From NCBI GenBank assembly GCA_024690605.1, contig JAILOV010000016.1, forward strand, positions 32,045-96,044: 64,000 nt of DNA. Direction: 5' to 3'. Source of the stretch: Lachnospiraceae bacterium. GTDB lineage: Bacteria; Bacillota; Clostridia; Lachnospirales; Lachnospiraceae. A program made the translations under genes and the position numbers. The notes beneath the pieces were generated by a model. It worked only from the letters and a program-made list of their open reading frames with translations, was not told the origin of the DNA and did not search any database. Every line of letters begins with the position of its first letter. Position 1 is the stretch's first letter. Of this stretch, positions 1-10,779 are shown piece by piece.

Positions 1-3000
1 GAGACACTCTGCGCCAAATCGGGCCTGTCGTTTCTGGCCTGGCGCAGGGTGCCGGTCGAAAAAAAGGTGCTCGGTCATCAGGCGCTGTCCTGCATGCCCT
101 GTATCGAACAGGCTTTTGTCGGAAAGCCGGAAAATGTAGAAAAAGGAATCGACTTCGAGAGAAAACTCTATGTGGTGCGCAGGGAGTTCGAGCAGGGGGC
201 GGATGCGACCTATATCTGCTCCCTGTCCTCCCGCACCGTTGTCTACAAGGGCATGTTCCTGGTCGGACAGCTGCGCACCTTCTACAAGGATCTGCAGAGC
301 GATGATTACACATCGGCCATCGCGATCGTGCACTCTCGCTTTTCAACGAACACGAATCCCAGCTGGGAAAGGGCACATCCGAACCGGTTCATCGTCCACA
401 ACGGAGAGATCAACACGATCCGCGGCAACGCGGACAAGATGCTGGCGAGAGAGGAAACCATGGATTCCGCGTATCTGAAGGGGGATCTGGTGCGTGTCCT
501 GCCGGCGATCAATGTGCAGGGGTCGGATTCCGCCATGCTGGACAACACGCTGGAATTCCTGGTGATGAACGGCATGGAGCTGCCGCTGGCGGTGATGATC
601 ACGATCCCGGAGCCCTGGGTCAACAACAAGACCATGAGCCAGAGCAAACGGGATTTCTACCAATATTATTCCACGATGATGGAGCCGTGGGACGGCCCGG
701 CGGCCATCCTGTTCTGCGACGGCGATATCATGGGCGCCGTGCTCGACAGGAACGGACTTCGTCCGTCGCGCTATTACATCACCTCGGACGACACGCTGAT
801 CCTTTCCTCCGAGGTCGGCGTGTTGCCCGTGCCGCCGGAGAAGATCGTGAAAAAGGACCGTCTCCGTCCCGGCAAGATGCTGCTCGTGGACACGGTGCAG
901 GGCCGTCTGATCGACGACGAGGAGTGCAAGGAACGCTACGCCAGACGCAATCCCTACGGGGAATGGCTCAACGATCATCTGGTGACGCTGCATGACCTGA
1001 AGATCCCCAACAAACGGATCGCCTCCTATACCGAGGAGGAACGCGGGCGCATGCAGAAGGCCTTCGGCTACACCTATGAGGAGTTAAAGGACACGATCCT
1101 GCCGATGGCGCGGGACGGTGCGGAAGCGATCTGCTCCATGGGGATCGACATCCCGCTGCCGGTGCTGTCATCGCATCATCAGCCGCTGTTCAACTATTTC
1201 AAGCAGCTCTTCGCACAGGTCACCAACCCGCCGATCGACGCGATCCGCGAGGAGATCGTGACCTCGACCAATGTCTATCTGGGCCGCGACGGCAATCTCC
1301 TCAAGGAGGAGGCCGGGAACTGCACGATGCTCATGGTGAACAATCCGATCCTGACCAACACGGATCTGTTAAAGATCAAGACCATGCAGCACGAGGGCTT
1401 CAAGGTGCAGACGATCCCCATCGTCTACTATGTCAACACGAGACTGGAAAAGGCGCTCGACCGCCTGTTCATGGAGGTTGACAAGGCCTATCGCGACGGC
1501 GCGAACATCGTGATCCTGTCCGACCGGGATGTGGACGAGAACCATGTGGCGATCCCTTCGCTGTTAGCTGTCTCGGCGCTCAGGCAGTATCTCGTGCGCA
1601 CGAGGAAGGCAACCTCGCTCTCGCTGATCCTCGAATCCGCGGAGCCCCGCGAGGTGCATCATTTCGCGACGCTTCTGGGTTACGGTGCCAGCGCGATCAA
1701 TCCCTACCTGGCGCAGGAATCCATCGCCGGCCTTATCGACAGCGGCATGCTGGACAAGGACTATTACGCGGCCGTGGATGACTATAACAGTGCGGTGCTT
1801 CACGGGATCATCAAGATCGCGTCCAAGATGGGCATCTCCACGATCCAGTCCTATCAGGGCTCCCAGATCTTTGAGGCGATCGGCATCGACCACAGCGTGA
1901 TCGACAAGTATTTCACCGGGACCGTGAGCCGCATCGGCGGGATCGGTCTCGAGGACATCGAGAACGATGTGGAGACCCTGCATGACCGCGCGTTCGATCC
2001 GCTGGGACTGCAGAACGATCTGACGCTCGACAGTCTCGGTTATCACAAGGCAAGAGCAGGCGGCGAGGAACATCTCTACACGCCCGAGACGATCCATCTG
2101 CTCCAGGAAGCGACGAGAAGAGGTGACTACGGCCTGTTCAGGCGCTACACAGCGCTGGTCAACAGGGAGGATTCCGTTCGCAATCTGCGGGGGCTTCTGC
2201 AGTTCAAACTGCCGAAGAAGGGGATCCCCATCGACGAGGTGGAGAGCGAAGAGGAGATCGTGAAACGGTTCAAGACCGGCGCCATGTCCTATGGTTCGAT
2301 CTCCGAGGAAGCGCATGAGACCATGGCCCTCGCGATGAACGCGCTCGGCGGCAAGTCCAATTCCGGCGAGGGCGGCGAGAGTCCCGAGAGGCTCGTCAGC
2401 GCGGGAACTGCCGAGGACAAATGCTCGGCGATCAAGCAGGTCGCCTCCGGACGGTTCGGCGTGACCAGCAGCTATCTGGTTTCCGCCAAAGAGATCCAGA
2501 TCAAGATGGCGCAGGGAGCAAAGCCCGGCGAGGGCGGTCATCTCCCGGGCAGCAAGGTCTATCCGTGGATCGCCAGGACCAGGCACTCCACGCCCGGCGT
2601 GTCGCTGATCTCGCCGCCGCCGCATCATGATATCTACTCGATCGAGGATCTGGCACAGCTGATCTACGATCTGAAGAACGCCAACCGGCAGGCAAGGATC
2701 TCCGTGAAGCTGGTCTCCGAAGCCGGTGTCGGCACGGTGGCGGCCGGTGTCGCCAAGGCGGGGGCACAGGTGGTGCTTGTCTCCGGCTATGACGGCGGAA
2801 CCGGCGCGGCGCCCAAATCTTCGATCCACAACGCGGGACTTCCGTGGGAACTGGGGATCGCGGAGACGCACCAGACACTGATCATGAATCATCTGCGGAA
2901 CAAGGTGCGGATCGAAGCGGACGGCAAGCTCATGAGCGGTCGGGATGTCGCGATCGCGGCGATGCTGGGCGCCGAGGAATTCGGCTTTGCCACGGCACCG

Positions 3001-4212
3001 CTCGTCACGATGGGCTGCGTCATGATGCGCGTGTGCAATCTGGACACCTGCCCGGTGGGCGTTGCCACGCAGAACCCGGAGCTTCGGAAGCGTTTCCGCG
3101 GGAAGCCCGAATATGTGATGAACTTCATGCGCTTTATCGCGAGAGAGCTGCGGGAGATCATGGCCGAGCTCGGGATCCGGAGTGTGGATGAGCTGGTGGG
3201 CAGAAGCGATCTGCTCCGGATGCGGGACGATCTGACGGGCCGGCAGGCCAAGGTCGATCTGTCCGGGATCCTCGACAATCCCTATGCTGGTAAGAAGAAC
3301 ATGCGCAGGCAGACCCTCTTTGATCCGGCCGAGGTCTATGACTTCAAACTCAAAAAGACGCCGGACGAGCGTGTGCTGCTTAAGAAATTCGACAAGGCCC
3401 TGCAGAAGGGACAGAAAGCCGCGGTCGATCTGCCCGTGATGAACACGGACCGGGCATTCGGTTCCATCTTCGGATCGGAGATCACGAGGCGTTTCGGCGA
3501 TCAGGAACTGGCGGAGGACACCTTTACCGTGCGGACGCAGGGTGCCGGCGGGCAGTCCTTCGGTGCGTTCATTCCGCAGGGACTCACGATCCGCCTCGAG
3601 GGAGACGCCAATGACTATTTCGGCAAGGGCCTTTCCGGTGGGAAGCTCATCGTGGTGCCGCCCGAGGGATCGGCATTCCGGCGTGAGGAGAACATCATCG
3701 TCGGCAATGTCGCGCTCTACGGTGCTACCAGCGGCAAGGCGTTCATCAGCGGTGTGGCAGGCGAGCGATTCTGCGTGCGCAATTCCGGTGCCATGGCCGT
3801 GGTGGAGGGTGTCGGCGATCACGGCTGTGAGTACATGACCGGCGGCGTGGCGGTGATCCTGGGACGGACCGGCAAGAACTTCGCTGCCGGCATGTCGGGC
3901 GGCATCGCCTATGTGCTGGATCCCGACACGGATCTCTACACGCGGATCAACAAGGAGATGGTGTCCTCGCAGGAGATCACCTCGAAATATGACGTGCAGC
4001 AGCTCAAGGATCTGATCGAGGAGCATGTGGCGGCGACAGGATCGCCGCTGGGCAGAGAGATCCTCGATGATTTCGCCGGATGGCTGCCGCGGTTTAAGAA
4101 GATCATCCCGCATGATTACATGCGGATCCTGACAGCGATCGGACAGATGGAGGAGAAGGGCTTAAGCCGTGAACAGGCGCAGATGGAGGCGTTCTACGCC
4201 TGCCATCGATAA
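1..4212 (+). CDS. gltB: Glutamate synthase large subunit, 5' end cut off by the window edge
   Basis: Frame stays open from base 1 (ETLCAKSGLSFLAWRRVPVEKKVLG...). Glutamine amidotransferase, FMN-binding synthase core (GEGGHLPGSKVYPWIARTRHSTPGVSLISPPPHHDIYSIEDLAQLIYDLK) and C-terminal GXGXG beta-helix domain (GAGGQSFGAF...GDANDYFGKGLSGGKL). Confidence 0.97.
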   Translation, partial: ETLCAKSGLSFLAWRRVPVEKKVLGHQALSCMPCIEQAFVGKPENVEKGIDFERKLYVVRREFEQGADATYICSLSSRTVVYKGMFLVGQLRTFYKDLQSDDYTSAIAIVHSRFSTNTNPSWERAHPNRFIVHNGEINTIRGNADKMLAREETMDSAYLKGDLVRVLPAINVQGSDSAMLDNTLEFLVMNGMELPLAVMITIPEPWVNNKTMSQSKRDFYQYYSTMMEPWDGPAAILFCDGDIMGAVLDRNGLRPSRYYITSDDTLILSSEVGVLPVPPEKIVKKDRLRPGKMLLVDTVQGRLIDDEECKERYARRNPYGEWLNDHLVTLHDLKIPNKRIASYTEEERGRMQKAFGYTYEELKDTILPMARDGAEAICSMGIDIPLPVLSSHHQPLFNYFKQLFAQVTNPPIDAIREEIVTSTNVYLGRDGNLLKEEAGNCTMLMVNNPILTNTDLLKIKTMQHEGFKVQTIPIVYYVNTRLEKALDRLFMEVDKAYRDGANIVILSDRDVDENHVAIPSLLAVSALRQYLVRTRKATSLSLILESAEPREVHHFATLLGYGASAINPYLAQESIAGLIDSGMLDKDYYAAVDDYNSAVLHGIIKIASKMGISTIQSYQGSQIFEAIGIDHSVIDKYFTGTVSRIGGIGLEDIENDVETLHDRAFDPLGLQNDLTLDSLGYHKARAGGEEHLYTPETIHLLQEATRRGDYGLFRRYTALVNREDSVRNLRGLLQFKLPKKGIPIDEVESEEEIVKRFKTGAMSYGSISEEAHETMALAMNALGGKSNSGEGGESPERLVSAGTAEDKCSAIKQVASGRFGVTSSYLVSAKEIQIKMAQGAKPGEGGHLPGSKVYPWIARTRHSTPGVSLISPPPHHDIYSIEDLAQLIYDLKNANRQARISVKLVSEAGVGTVAAGVAKAGAQVVLVSGYDGGTGAAPKSSIHNAGLPWELGIAETHQTLIMNHLRNKVRIEADGKLMSGRDVAIAAMLGAEEFGFATAPLVTMGCVMMRVCNLDTCPVGVATQNPELRKRFRGKPEYVMNFMRFIARELREIMAELGIRSVDELVGRSDLLRMRDDLTGRQAKVDLSGILDNPYAGKKNMRRQTLFDPAEVYDFKLKKTPDERVLLKKFDKALQKGQKAAVDLPVMNTDRAFGSIFGSEITRRFGDQELAEDTFTVRTQGAGGQSFGAFIPQGLTIRLEGDANDYFGKGLSGGKLIVVPPEGSAFRREENIIVGNVALYGATSGKAFISGVAGERFCVRNSGAMAVVEGVGDHGCEYMTGGVAVILGRTGKNFAAGMSGGIAYVLDPDTDLYTRINKEMVSSQEITSKYDVQQLKDLIEEHVAATGSPLGREILDDFAGWLPRFKKIIPHDYMRILTAIGQMEEKGLSREQAQMEAFYACHR

Positions 4213-4222
4213 GGAGTGAACC

Positions 4223-5710
4223 ATGGGTAAACCAACCGGATTTCTGGAATATGAGAGAAAGAGCTCCCCGGCGATCCCGCCGAAGGAGCGCATCAAGAAC
4301 TGGGAGGAATTTCACACACCGCTGCCGGAAAAGGAGCGCACGATCCAGGCGTCGCGCTGCATGGCCTGCGGCGTCCCGTTCTGTCAGGCGGGGGCCGATA
4401 TCATGGGCCGCACGACGGGGTGCCCCTTGCACAATCTGATCCCCGAATGGAACGATCTGATCTATCGGGGAAACTGGCGGGAGGCTTACCGGCGGCTCAG
4501 GAAGACGAACAGCTTCCCGGAGTTTACCGGCCGCGTGTGCCCGGCGCTCTGCGAGGTCGCCTGCACCTGCAATCTGGGCGGCGATCCGGTCGGCGGCAAG
4601 GAGACGGAGCTGGCCATCATCGAGCGCGCCTATCGCGAGGGCTGGGCGGCAGCCGAACCGCCTGCCGTGCGGACGGGGAAGCGGATCGCGATCGTGGGAT
4701 CGGGACCGTCGGGACTCTCCGCTGCGGATCTGCTCAACCGCCGCGGACACAATGTGACGGTCTTTGAGCGCTTTGACCGTCCGGGCGGTCTGCTGATGTA
4801 CGGGATCCCCAACATGAAGCTGGAAAAGCGCTTTGTGGAAAGAAAGCTGAAGATCCTTGAGGAGGAGGGCATCCGTTTTGTCACCGGCGCCGATGTGGGG
4901 AAGAATGTGAAGGCCGATGAGATCCTTGCGGATCATGACCGCGTGCTGCTTGCCTGCGGGGCGTCCAAACCGCGTGATCTGAACGCGCCGGGGAGAGACG
5001 CGGAGGGAATCTTTTTTGCCGTGGATTTCCTGCGGGAGAACACGAAGGCGCTCTTAGATTCCGACTTCCGCAAAGCGGGTTCGATCAACGCGAAGGGGAA
5101 GCAGGTCGTGATCGTCGGAGGCGGCGACACCGGCAATGACTGTCTGGGAACCTGCATCCGTCACGGCGCGAAGAGTGTCGTGCAGATCGAGATGATGCCC
5201 AAGCCGCCGGAAAAGCGCACGGACGACAATCCATGGCCCGAGTGGCCCAATGTGTTAAAGACCGATTACGGTCAGGAGGAGGCCATCGAGGTCTTCGGGA
5301 GCGATCCGCGGATCTATGAGACGACCGTCAGGGAGTTTCTCAAGGATAAGGCGGGAAAGCTCCGCGCGATCCGCACCGTGCGGCTCTCCTGGGAGACGGA
5401 GAACGGCCGGCGGGTGATGAAGGAGATCCCCGGATCGGAGCAGGAACTTCCCTGTGAGCTGTTATTGATCGCGGCCGGTTTTGTCGGCGCGCAGGACTAT
5501 ATCGCCGAAGCCTTCGGCGTGCAGCGGGACAACCGCGGCAACATCGCGACGGCGCCGGGAGAATTCGGAACCTCGGTTACCGGCGTGTTCTGCGCGGGTG
5601 ACATGCACACCGGACAGTCGCTGGTGGTCAAGGCGATCCGTCAGGGGAGAGAGGCCGCGCGCGCCATCGATCTGGATCTCATGGGCTACACCAACCTGAT
5701 CGTGCAATAG
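4223..5710 (+). CDS. gltD: Glutamate synthase small subunit (NADPH, FeS)
   Basis: [13 protein letters not shown]..., cysteine motif [19 protein letters not shown] and GGGDTGNDC dinucleotide-binding motifs; directly follows gltB. Confidence 0.97.
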   Translation: MGKPTGFLEYERKSSPAIPPKERIKNWEEFHTPLPEKERTIQASRCMACGVPFCQAGADIMGRTTGCPLHNLIPEWNDLIYRGNWREAYRRLRKTNSFPEFTGRVCPALCEVACTCNLGGDPVGGKETELAIIERAYREGWAAAEPPAVRTGKRIAIVGSGPSGLSAADLLNRRGHNVTVFERFDRPGGLLMYGIPNMKLEKRFVERKLKILEEEGIRFVTGADVGKNVKADEILADHDRVLLACGASKPRDLNAPGRDAEGIFFAVDFLRENTKALLDSDFRKAGSINAKGKQVVIVGGGDTGNDCLGTCIRHGAKSVVQIEMMPKPPEKRTDDNPWPEWPNVLKTDYGQEEAIEVFGSDPRIYETTVREFLKDKAGKLRAIRTVRLSWETENGRRVMKEIPGSEQELPCELLLIAAGFVGAQDYIAEAFGVQRDNRGNIATAPGEFGTSVTGVFCAGDMHTGQSLVVKAIRQGREAARAIDLDLMGYTNLIVQ

Positions 5711-5731
5711 CGAGTCGTCAAAGCGACATGT

Positions 5732-5761
5732 TTGATATCGATCTCCATCATCGTGTATAAT
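5732..5761 (+). promoter_or_regulatory. Putative sigma70-type promoter for the orphan 815-aa gene
   Basis: TTGATA (5732-5737), 18-nt spacer, TATAAT (5756-5761). Confidence 0.6.
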
Positions 5762-5799
5762 GCTGAAGAGTGTTTCTGCATGCGGAAAGGGGCAGGAAG

Positions 5800-8247
5800 A
5801 TGGGATTGATAAAAGATATGGAAGCGTTCCACGAACGGGAGAACGGTGATTTTAAAAATATCCTGAGAGATGCTCTGGGACCGGAGGGAACGGCTGCCTA
5901 TAAAAAAGATGAGGAAAATGAACTGTTAGGACTCACCGGTATCCACGTCGGGATCGAAAGAAGCAGTGCGATAACCGCTTTTTCCACCTGGCTGATGGCG
6001 TTCAAAGACTATTCCGTTCAGGATGTCTTTGCACTGGAAGCGGACAAGAGCGAAGAGAAAAAGGCTGAGATCCGCGGCCTGTTTGAGGAATTCAAAAAGG
6101 ATCTCAGGGAGAACTACAACATCGGTCTCGGTCTCCAAAGAGCCGAGCGACTGGGCGTCTGGCACAGAAGAGCGGCAGAGAAGATATCGGAATTCCGGCT
6201 GCCCGACGAAGCTGCGCAGACATCGGCCGATATGGGAAGACTCGCGGCAAGATGCAATATCCTGCAGACGGTTTTTGTGGATCTTGGTCAGGACACGGCC
6301 GATATGCTCACGGATCCGGCCGTACGTGCCGCCTATTATCATGGAGCCGGCGGCATGATGACGATGCAGGAGACGATCAGCCGGGTGCATGGAGCATCGC
6401 TTGCTCCCGTCTATATGACGAAGAAGATACTCGGCGACGAAACCCAGCTGGCAGAGCATTTTGCCCTGTTTCAGGATGAGTGGGAGCAATACCGCGGCAA
6501 GCGTCTCGCGGAGATCAGGACACCCGGCCTCGGTGTTCTCAATGACAGAATGACGATGCTTTCGATGGCCATGAAGGTCGGAAGCACGCCGGAGCAGATC
6601 AGCGAGGCGGAAGCATTTTGCAGAGGACAGCAGCCCACGCCCTCCTCGAAGTTCTCCTGGGAATCAGAGATGACGCAGAGACGGGAAGCAGTCCGTAAAG
6701 ATGGCGTCGCGTCGTTGCAGGCGGAGATCGATGATCTGGCCTTTACGCTGTCAGAACGTCCGCTGGGGCGTTTTGAGGAGAGGCTCGCTTCCGTGGGGGA
6801 CTATCAGACCATGTCCGCCGACCAGAAGGCCGAGGCTGCCGCGCTGTTTCAGGAAATCTTCGGCAGAAAACTCACCTATGAAAGATTTGAACCGTTCTTT
6901 ACCGGAACGTTCAAAAATGTCTATGATCTGTTCTCAATCAACGGACAAAAAGTGAATTCCTTTTCCTATGCTGCAGGTGCAAAAGGCCTTTCGGATGCGG
7001 ATAAGGAAGTTTTTGTTCAGATCCAGATCCTCAAAGCGCTGAAGGATCCCACATGCAGTCTTACGCTTGATATCCCGCAATATACAGGATATGAAAGGAT
7101 GGAGGCGCAGGATAAGCCGTTTCCGGTCAGCCTTCACAAGAATGAGCTGCTGCTGAATCCGGCCGGTGACAGTAAGGAGATCGATTATGCCGCCGAAGCT
7201 GCGGATTTCCTTGCGGAAGGTATCACGGGCGGGAAAGTGAACACCGCGGACATGGTTCTCGGCGCTCCGGTGGATCGACTGATCGACAAGGCATTGTTTG
7301 ACGGATATGAGGATAAGGATACCCTGGAAAAGATGGGGAAGGATATCTATGACTGCGTTTTCATCAACGGGATCTCTGTCAATGATATCTTCGAGGAGAA
7401 ATACGGAAACGCGGGAATCTCCCCCAATTTTCAGCGGTATGTCAAGAACTCCATTATCATGTCCCAGCGGATGGATCCGAAAAACCTGATCGTTGTGCGG
7501 CCCTTTGACAGGACCGCTGACACCTTTACCCTGCAGGATCCCATTCCTCTGGGGGTCGGGCCGGACATGAAGGGCTTTACCGATGAACAGAGAAGGGAGA
7601 TCTCCGAGCGCAACCGTCAGTTTGTCGAGGAATACCGGAAGCTGTCGCCCGAGGAACGCGAAAAAGACTACCCGAAGCAGCCGGCTGCTCCGGATGCGAA
7701 AGCGGTTCCGCATGGGGGCATGGTCGGTTCGTATCATGAGAAGATCCGGAGCATTGATGAGCACTATCAGAAGATGCTCGACGAGAGCCGGTTTATGCAT
7801 GTTGACTCGCAGGCATACAAGAATATGGTCGCCGCGGCCAAAGCGGTTCATGATCACGCGATCGATTTTGATGACAGTTCACCGGCTTCCCGGGCAAAAA
7901 TGGATGAGCTGATGGGGAATCTGCATGAGGCAGCCGCTGCCTATGCGGAAAAGGAGGCATACCACAAAACCAAAAGAACGGGGCGCGGTGTCAGCCGCAA
8001 GAATACAGCGCTCTCTCTCATGGCGCTGACAGGCGCGGCGGCCGACGAAACGGCTGTGACGGACAGGCGTCTGCGCTGGTCGGACAAGAAGAAGATGAGT
8101 CTGAGCGAATTGACGGATATGGAGAGAAAGGCGAATGCCGGCGCTTTTGGAAAGAAAGCGGAGGAAACCCGAAAGCAGCAGCGCCGCCAACGCAGGCATG
8201 AACAGAAAAAGCGTGAAACGCCGCCGCCGCAGCATACGGGCACTTGA
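5800..8247 (+). CDS. Uncharacterised large (~815 aa) cytoplasmic protein
   Basis: Long ORF; likely start ATG 5800 (MGLIKDMEAFHEREN) after a purine-rich RBS and promoter rather than the ORF-track start at 5770. No recognised domain or signal peptide; strongly basic C-terminus (KKAEETRKQQRRQRRHEQKKRE). Confidence 0.85.
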   Translation: MGLIKDMEAFHERENGDFKNILRDALGPEGTAAYKKDEENELLGLTGIHVGIERSSAITAFSTWLMAFKDYSVQDVFALEADKSEEKKAEIRGLFEEFKKDLRENYNIGLGLQRAERLGVWHRRAAEKISEFRLPDEAAQTSADMGRLAARCNILQTVFVDLGQDTADMLTDPAVRAAYYHGAGGMMTMQETISRVHGASLAPVYMTKKILGDETQLAEHFALFQDEWEQYRGKRLAEIRTPGLGVLNDRMTMLSMAMKVGSTPEQISEAEAFCRGQQPTPSSKFSWESEMTQRREAVRKDGVASLQAEIDDLAFTLSERPLGRFEERLASVGDYQTMSADQKAEAAALFQEIFGRKLTYERFEPFFTGTFKNVYDLFSINGQKVNSFSYAAGAKGLSDADKEVFVQIQILKALKDPTCSLTLDIPQYTGYERMEAQDKPFPVSLHKNELLLNPAGDSKEIDYAAEAADFLAEGITGGKVNTADMVLGAPVDRLIDKALFDGYEDKDTLEKMGKDIYDCVFINGISVNDIFEEKYGNAGISPNFQRYVKNSIIMSQRMDPKNLIVVRPFDRTADTFTLQDPIPLGVGPDMKGFTDEQRREISERNRQFVEEYRKLSPEEREKDYPKQPAAPDAKAVPHGGMVGSYHEKIRSIDEHYQKMLDESRFMHVDSQAYKNMVAAAKAVHDHAIDFDDSSPASRAKMDELMGNLHEAAAAYAEKEAYHKTKRTGRGVSRKNTALSLMALTGAAADETAVTDRRLRWSDKKKMSLSELTDMERKANAGAFGKKAEETRKQQRRQRRHEQKKRETPPPQHTGT

Positions 8248-8297
8248 TTTCATGCCGTAAAACTGATACTATCTTGGGAGAAAGGAAGGCTTGACTG

Positions 8298-9185
8298 ATG
8301 AGTGATTACGTTCTGAGCTGCTGTTCCTCCTGTGATCTTTCCAAGGAGTATTTTGAGCGGAGAAACATTCCCGCTGTCTATTTTCATTTTGAACTGGGCG
8401 GCACGGTCTATCCCGATGACATGGGGGAGACGGTCTCTCCCGACGAGCTGTTTAGGCGGATGCTGGCGGGCGAGGCCACAAGGACCAGCCAGGTCAGCGT
8501 CGGCGAATATGAAGACTTCTTCGAGCCGTTTTTGAAAGAGGGCAAGGACATCCTGCACATCTGTCTTTCCAGCGGTCTGTCCGGCACCTTTAACTCCGCG
8601 CGGCTCGCTAGAGAATCCCTCAAGGAATCCTATCCGGACCGCAAGATCTACATCGTTGATTCCCTCGGCGCCTCCAGCGGCTACGGTTTTCTCGTGGACA
8701 GCCTGGCGGATCTCAGGGATCAGGGCATGGGGATCGACGAGCTGCATGAATATGCGGAAGCCAACAAGCTCCATGTTCACCACTGGTTCTTCTCGACGGA
8801 TCTGACCTTTTACATCCGCGGCGGCCGCGTCTCCAAGACGGCGGGCACCATCGGGAGCATCCTGGGCATCTGCCCGCTCCTCAACATGGACAGCGACGGC
8901 CTGCTCATTCCCCGCGAGAAGATCCGCACCAAGAAAAAGGTCTGCAGGCGGACCGTGGAAAAGATGGTCGAGCACGCGGACAACGGAACGGATTATGCGG
9001 GGAAATGCTTCATTTCCCATTCCGCATGTTTCGAGGATGCGAGATTTGTGGCGGATCTGATCGAAGAAACCTTCCCGCATCTGGACGGCAAGGTGCAGAT
9101 CTTCCCGATCGGTGCGACGATCGGCAGCCACACCGGCCCGGGCACCGTGGCGGTCTTCTTCCACGGAGACGAACGGGTGAAATAG
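8298..9185 (+). CDS. DegV family (fatty-acid-binding) protein
   Basis: SCCSSCDLSKEYFERRNIPAVYFHFELGG..., TSQVSVGEYEDFFEPFLKEGKDILHICLSSGLSGTFNSARLA, RGGRVSKTAGTIGSILGICPLL. Confidence 0.93.
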   Translation: MSDYVLSCCSSCDLSKEYFERRNIPAVYFHFELGGTVYPDDMGETVSPDELFRRMLAGEATRTSQVSVGEYEDFFEPFLKEGKDILHICLSSGLSGTFNSARLARESLKESYPDRKIYIVDSLGASSGYGFLVDSLADLRDQGMGIDELHEYAEANKLHVHHWFFSTDLTFYIRGGRVSKTAGTIGSILGICPLLNMDSDGLLIPREKIRTKKKVCRRTVEKMVEHADNGTDYAGKCFISHSACFEDARFVADLIEETFPHLDGKVQIFPIGATIGSHTGPGTVAVFFHGDERVK

Positions 9186-9218
9186 ACGAAGCGATTAACG
9201 GATGATCGCGGGAGAGGC

Positions 9219-9760
9219 TTAGGCCTCGGGAAGTCCCAGATAGAGTTCCTCGGTCTCCTCCACGGCCTTGTCCCAGCCGATCTGATTCCTGACATGCTGA
9301 CGCGCCAGATCTCCGAGTTTGGCGCGTCTTTCTTTGTCCGGCAGGAGCGCGGTCAGCTGCTCGCGCAGACTGTACGGATCGCTGTGCGTAAAGGTTTCGG
9401 CCACCAGCGATCCGTCCAGGGCGGTCACCACCTCGAGATTTTCGGGGATGTCACTCACCAGGCAGCAGCGCCCGTATCCCATGGCCTCCAGAAGACTCAG
9501 CGCCATGCCCTCCACATCGCTTGCCTGACAGAAGACCATGGCATTGGTCAGGAGCTCTTCCAGCAGTTCACCTTTGACAAAACCGGTGAAAATGATGCGG
9601 TCGTCGCCGGCGGCCAATTTGTAAAGCTCTTCCGCGTAGTCATCGGTCCCGCCGCTTCCGCCGGCGATCACCAGGCGGCAGTTGGTGTCCATGCCGCGGA
9701 ACGCCTCCACGAGATAATGCAGGCCTTTCTCCGGGACCAGACGGCAGAGGGAGAGGATGG
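9219..9760 (-). pseudogene. C-terminal fragment of a GT4-family glycosyltransferase
   Basis: ILSLCRLVPEKGLHYLVEAF...RLVIAGGSGGTDDYAEEL...IIFTGFVKGELLEELLTNAMVFCQASDVEGMALSLLEAMGYGRCCLVSDI. Acceptor-binding N-terminal half is absent; it abuts a second truncated glycosyltransferase on the opposite strand. Confidence 0.85.
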
Positions 9761-10779
9761 GTAAATACCTGCCGAAGGCCATGCAGTCGCTGCTGGACCA
9801 GACTTTCGCCGATTATGAGATCCTCATCGTGGATGACGGATCAACGGACGGGAGCGCGGTGGAATGTGACAGGCAGGCCGAGGGAAGGGAAAACATCCGT
9901 GTTTTTCACAAAGAGAACGGAGGTCTTTCTTCTGCACGAAACTACGGGATCGAGCATGCGATGGGGGAATATATCATTTTTCCGGATCCGGATGACTGGG
10001 TCGAACCGGATTATCTGCAGACGCTCTATTCCCTGATCCTGGAGAATCCGGAGACGGATCTGGCTGTTTGCGGGCATTATGAAACCAAAAACGGACAGGA
10101 TATGTTGTGGGATCCTGAAGCGCACAAAGTTATGCTGAATACTGATGAGGCATTGTTCCTGCTGATGAGGCAGGATCATTATTGCGGTTATGCATGGAAT
10201 AAGCTATACCGCATGGATCTGATCCGGGAACATGCGCTTCGTTTTGATGAAGAACTTGGTATGGTGCAGGATCTTCATTTTGCGGTCCGGTATATTTCGT
10301 ACTGTCGTCTTATTGCTTATGATCCGATCCCACTTTATCATTACTGCCGGGATAACGGTGGGGTCACGCGTTCCAGAAAAATCGGAAAAAGAGAACTCAG
10401 CGGGCTGAGGACTTATGAAAAAATCGCGGATGAGATGCATGAAACACATCCGGCGGTTGTGGCAGATGCATGCGCTTCTCTTTGCGAAATGGTGTTGCGA
10501 TACATAGGCGTATATTATCGATACGATCTGAAAGAACCGGAGAAACTGGCGTTATTACGAGGCAAATTTCGGCAGCACTGCCGCCATTTTTTTGCAAGCA
10601 GACGGTTCGGTATCCGGCATAAATGTGCTGCGGCGTTTGTGATCTTCTCTCCTCGTATGTATTATTTTCTTGTACATACGTTCGGACACATGCGTGAGCC
10701 TCAGATGAAAGGCGATATTATGCGAGAGCAGCTTAAAACTGTCGTGGACGGAGAAAGAACAGATGATCAGATGGATTAA
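9757..10779 (+). pseudogene. GT2-family glycosyltransferase lacking its first beta-strand (N-terminally truncated)
   Basis: Begins MGKYLPKAMQSLLDQTFADYEILIVDDGSTDGS...NGGLSSARNYGIEHAMGEYIIFPDPDDW. The expected preceding xxSVIVPVYN segment is missing and replaced by antisense GT4 sequence. Confidence 0.8.

Noticed and set aside
1564-4113. 849-aa minus-strand ORF antisense to gltB (also 39150..41060, 42040..44361, 44385..46064, 46673..48199, 49934..51457, 58269..60266 minus)
   Set aside because: High-GC genes leave long open antisense frames; these have no family motifs and lie opposite well-supported genes.
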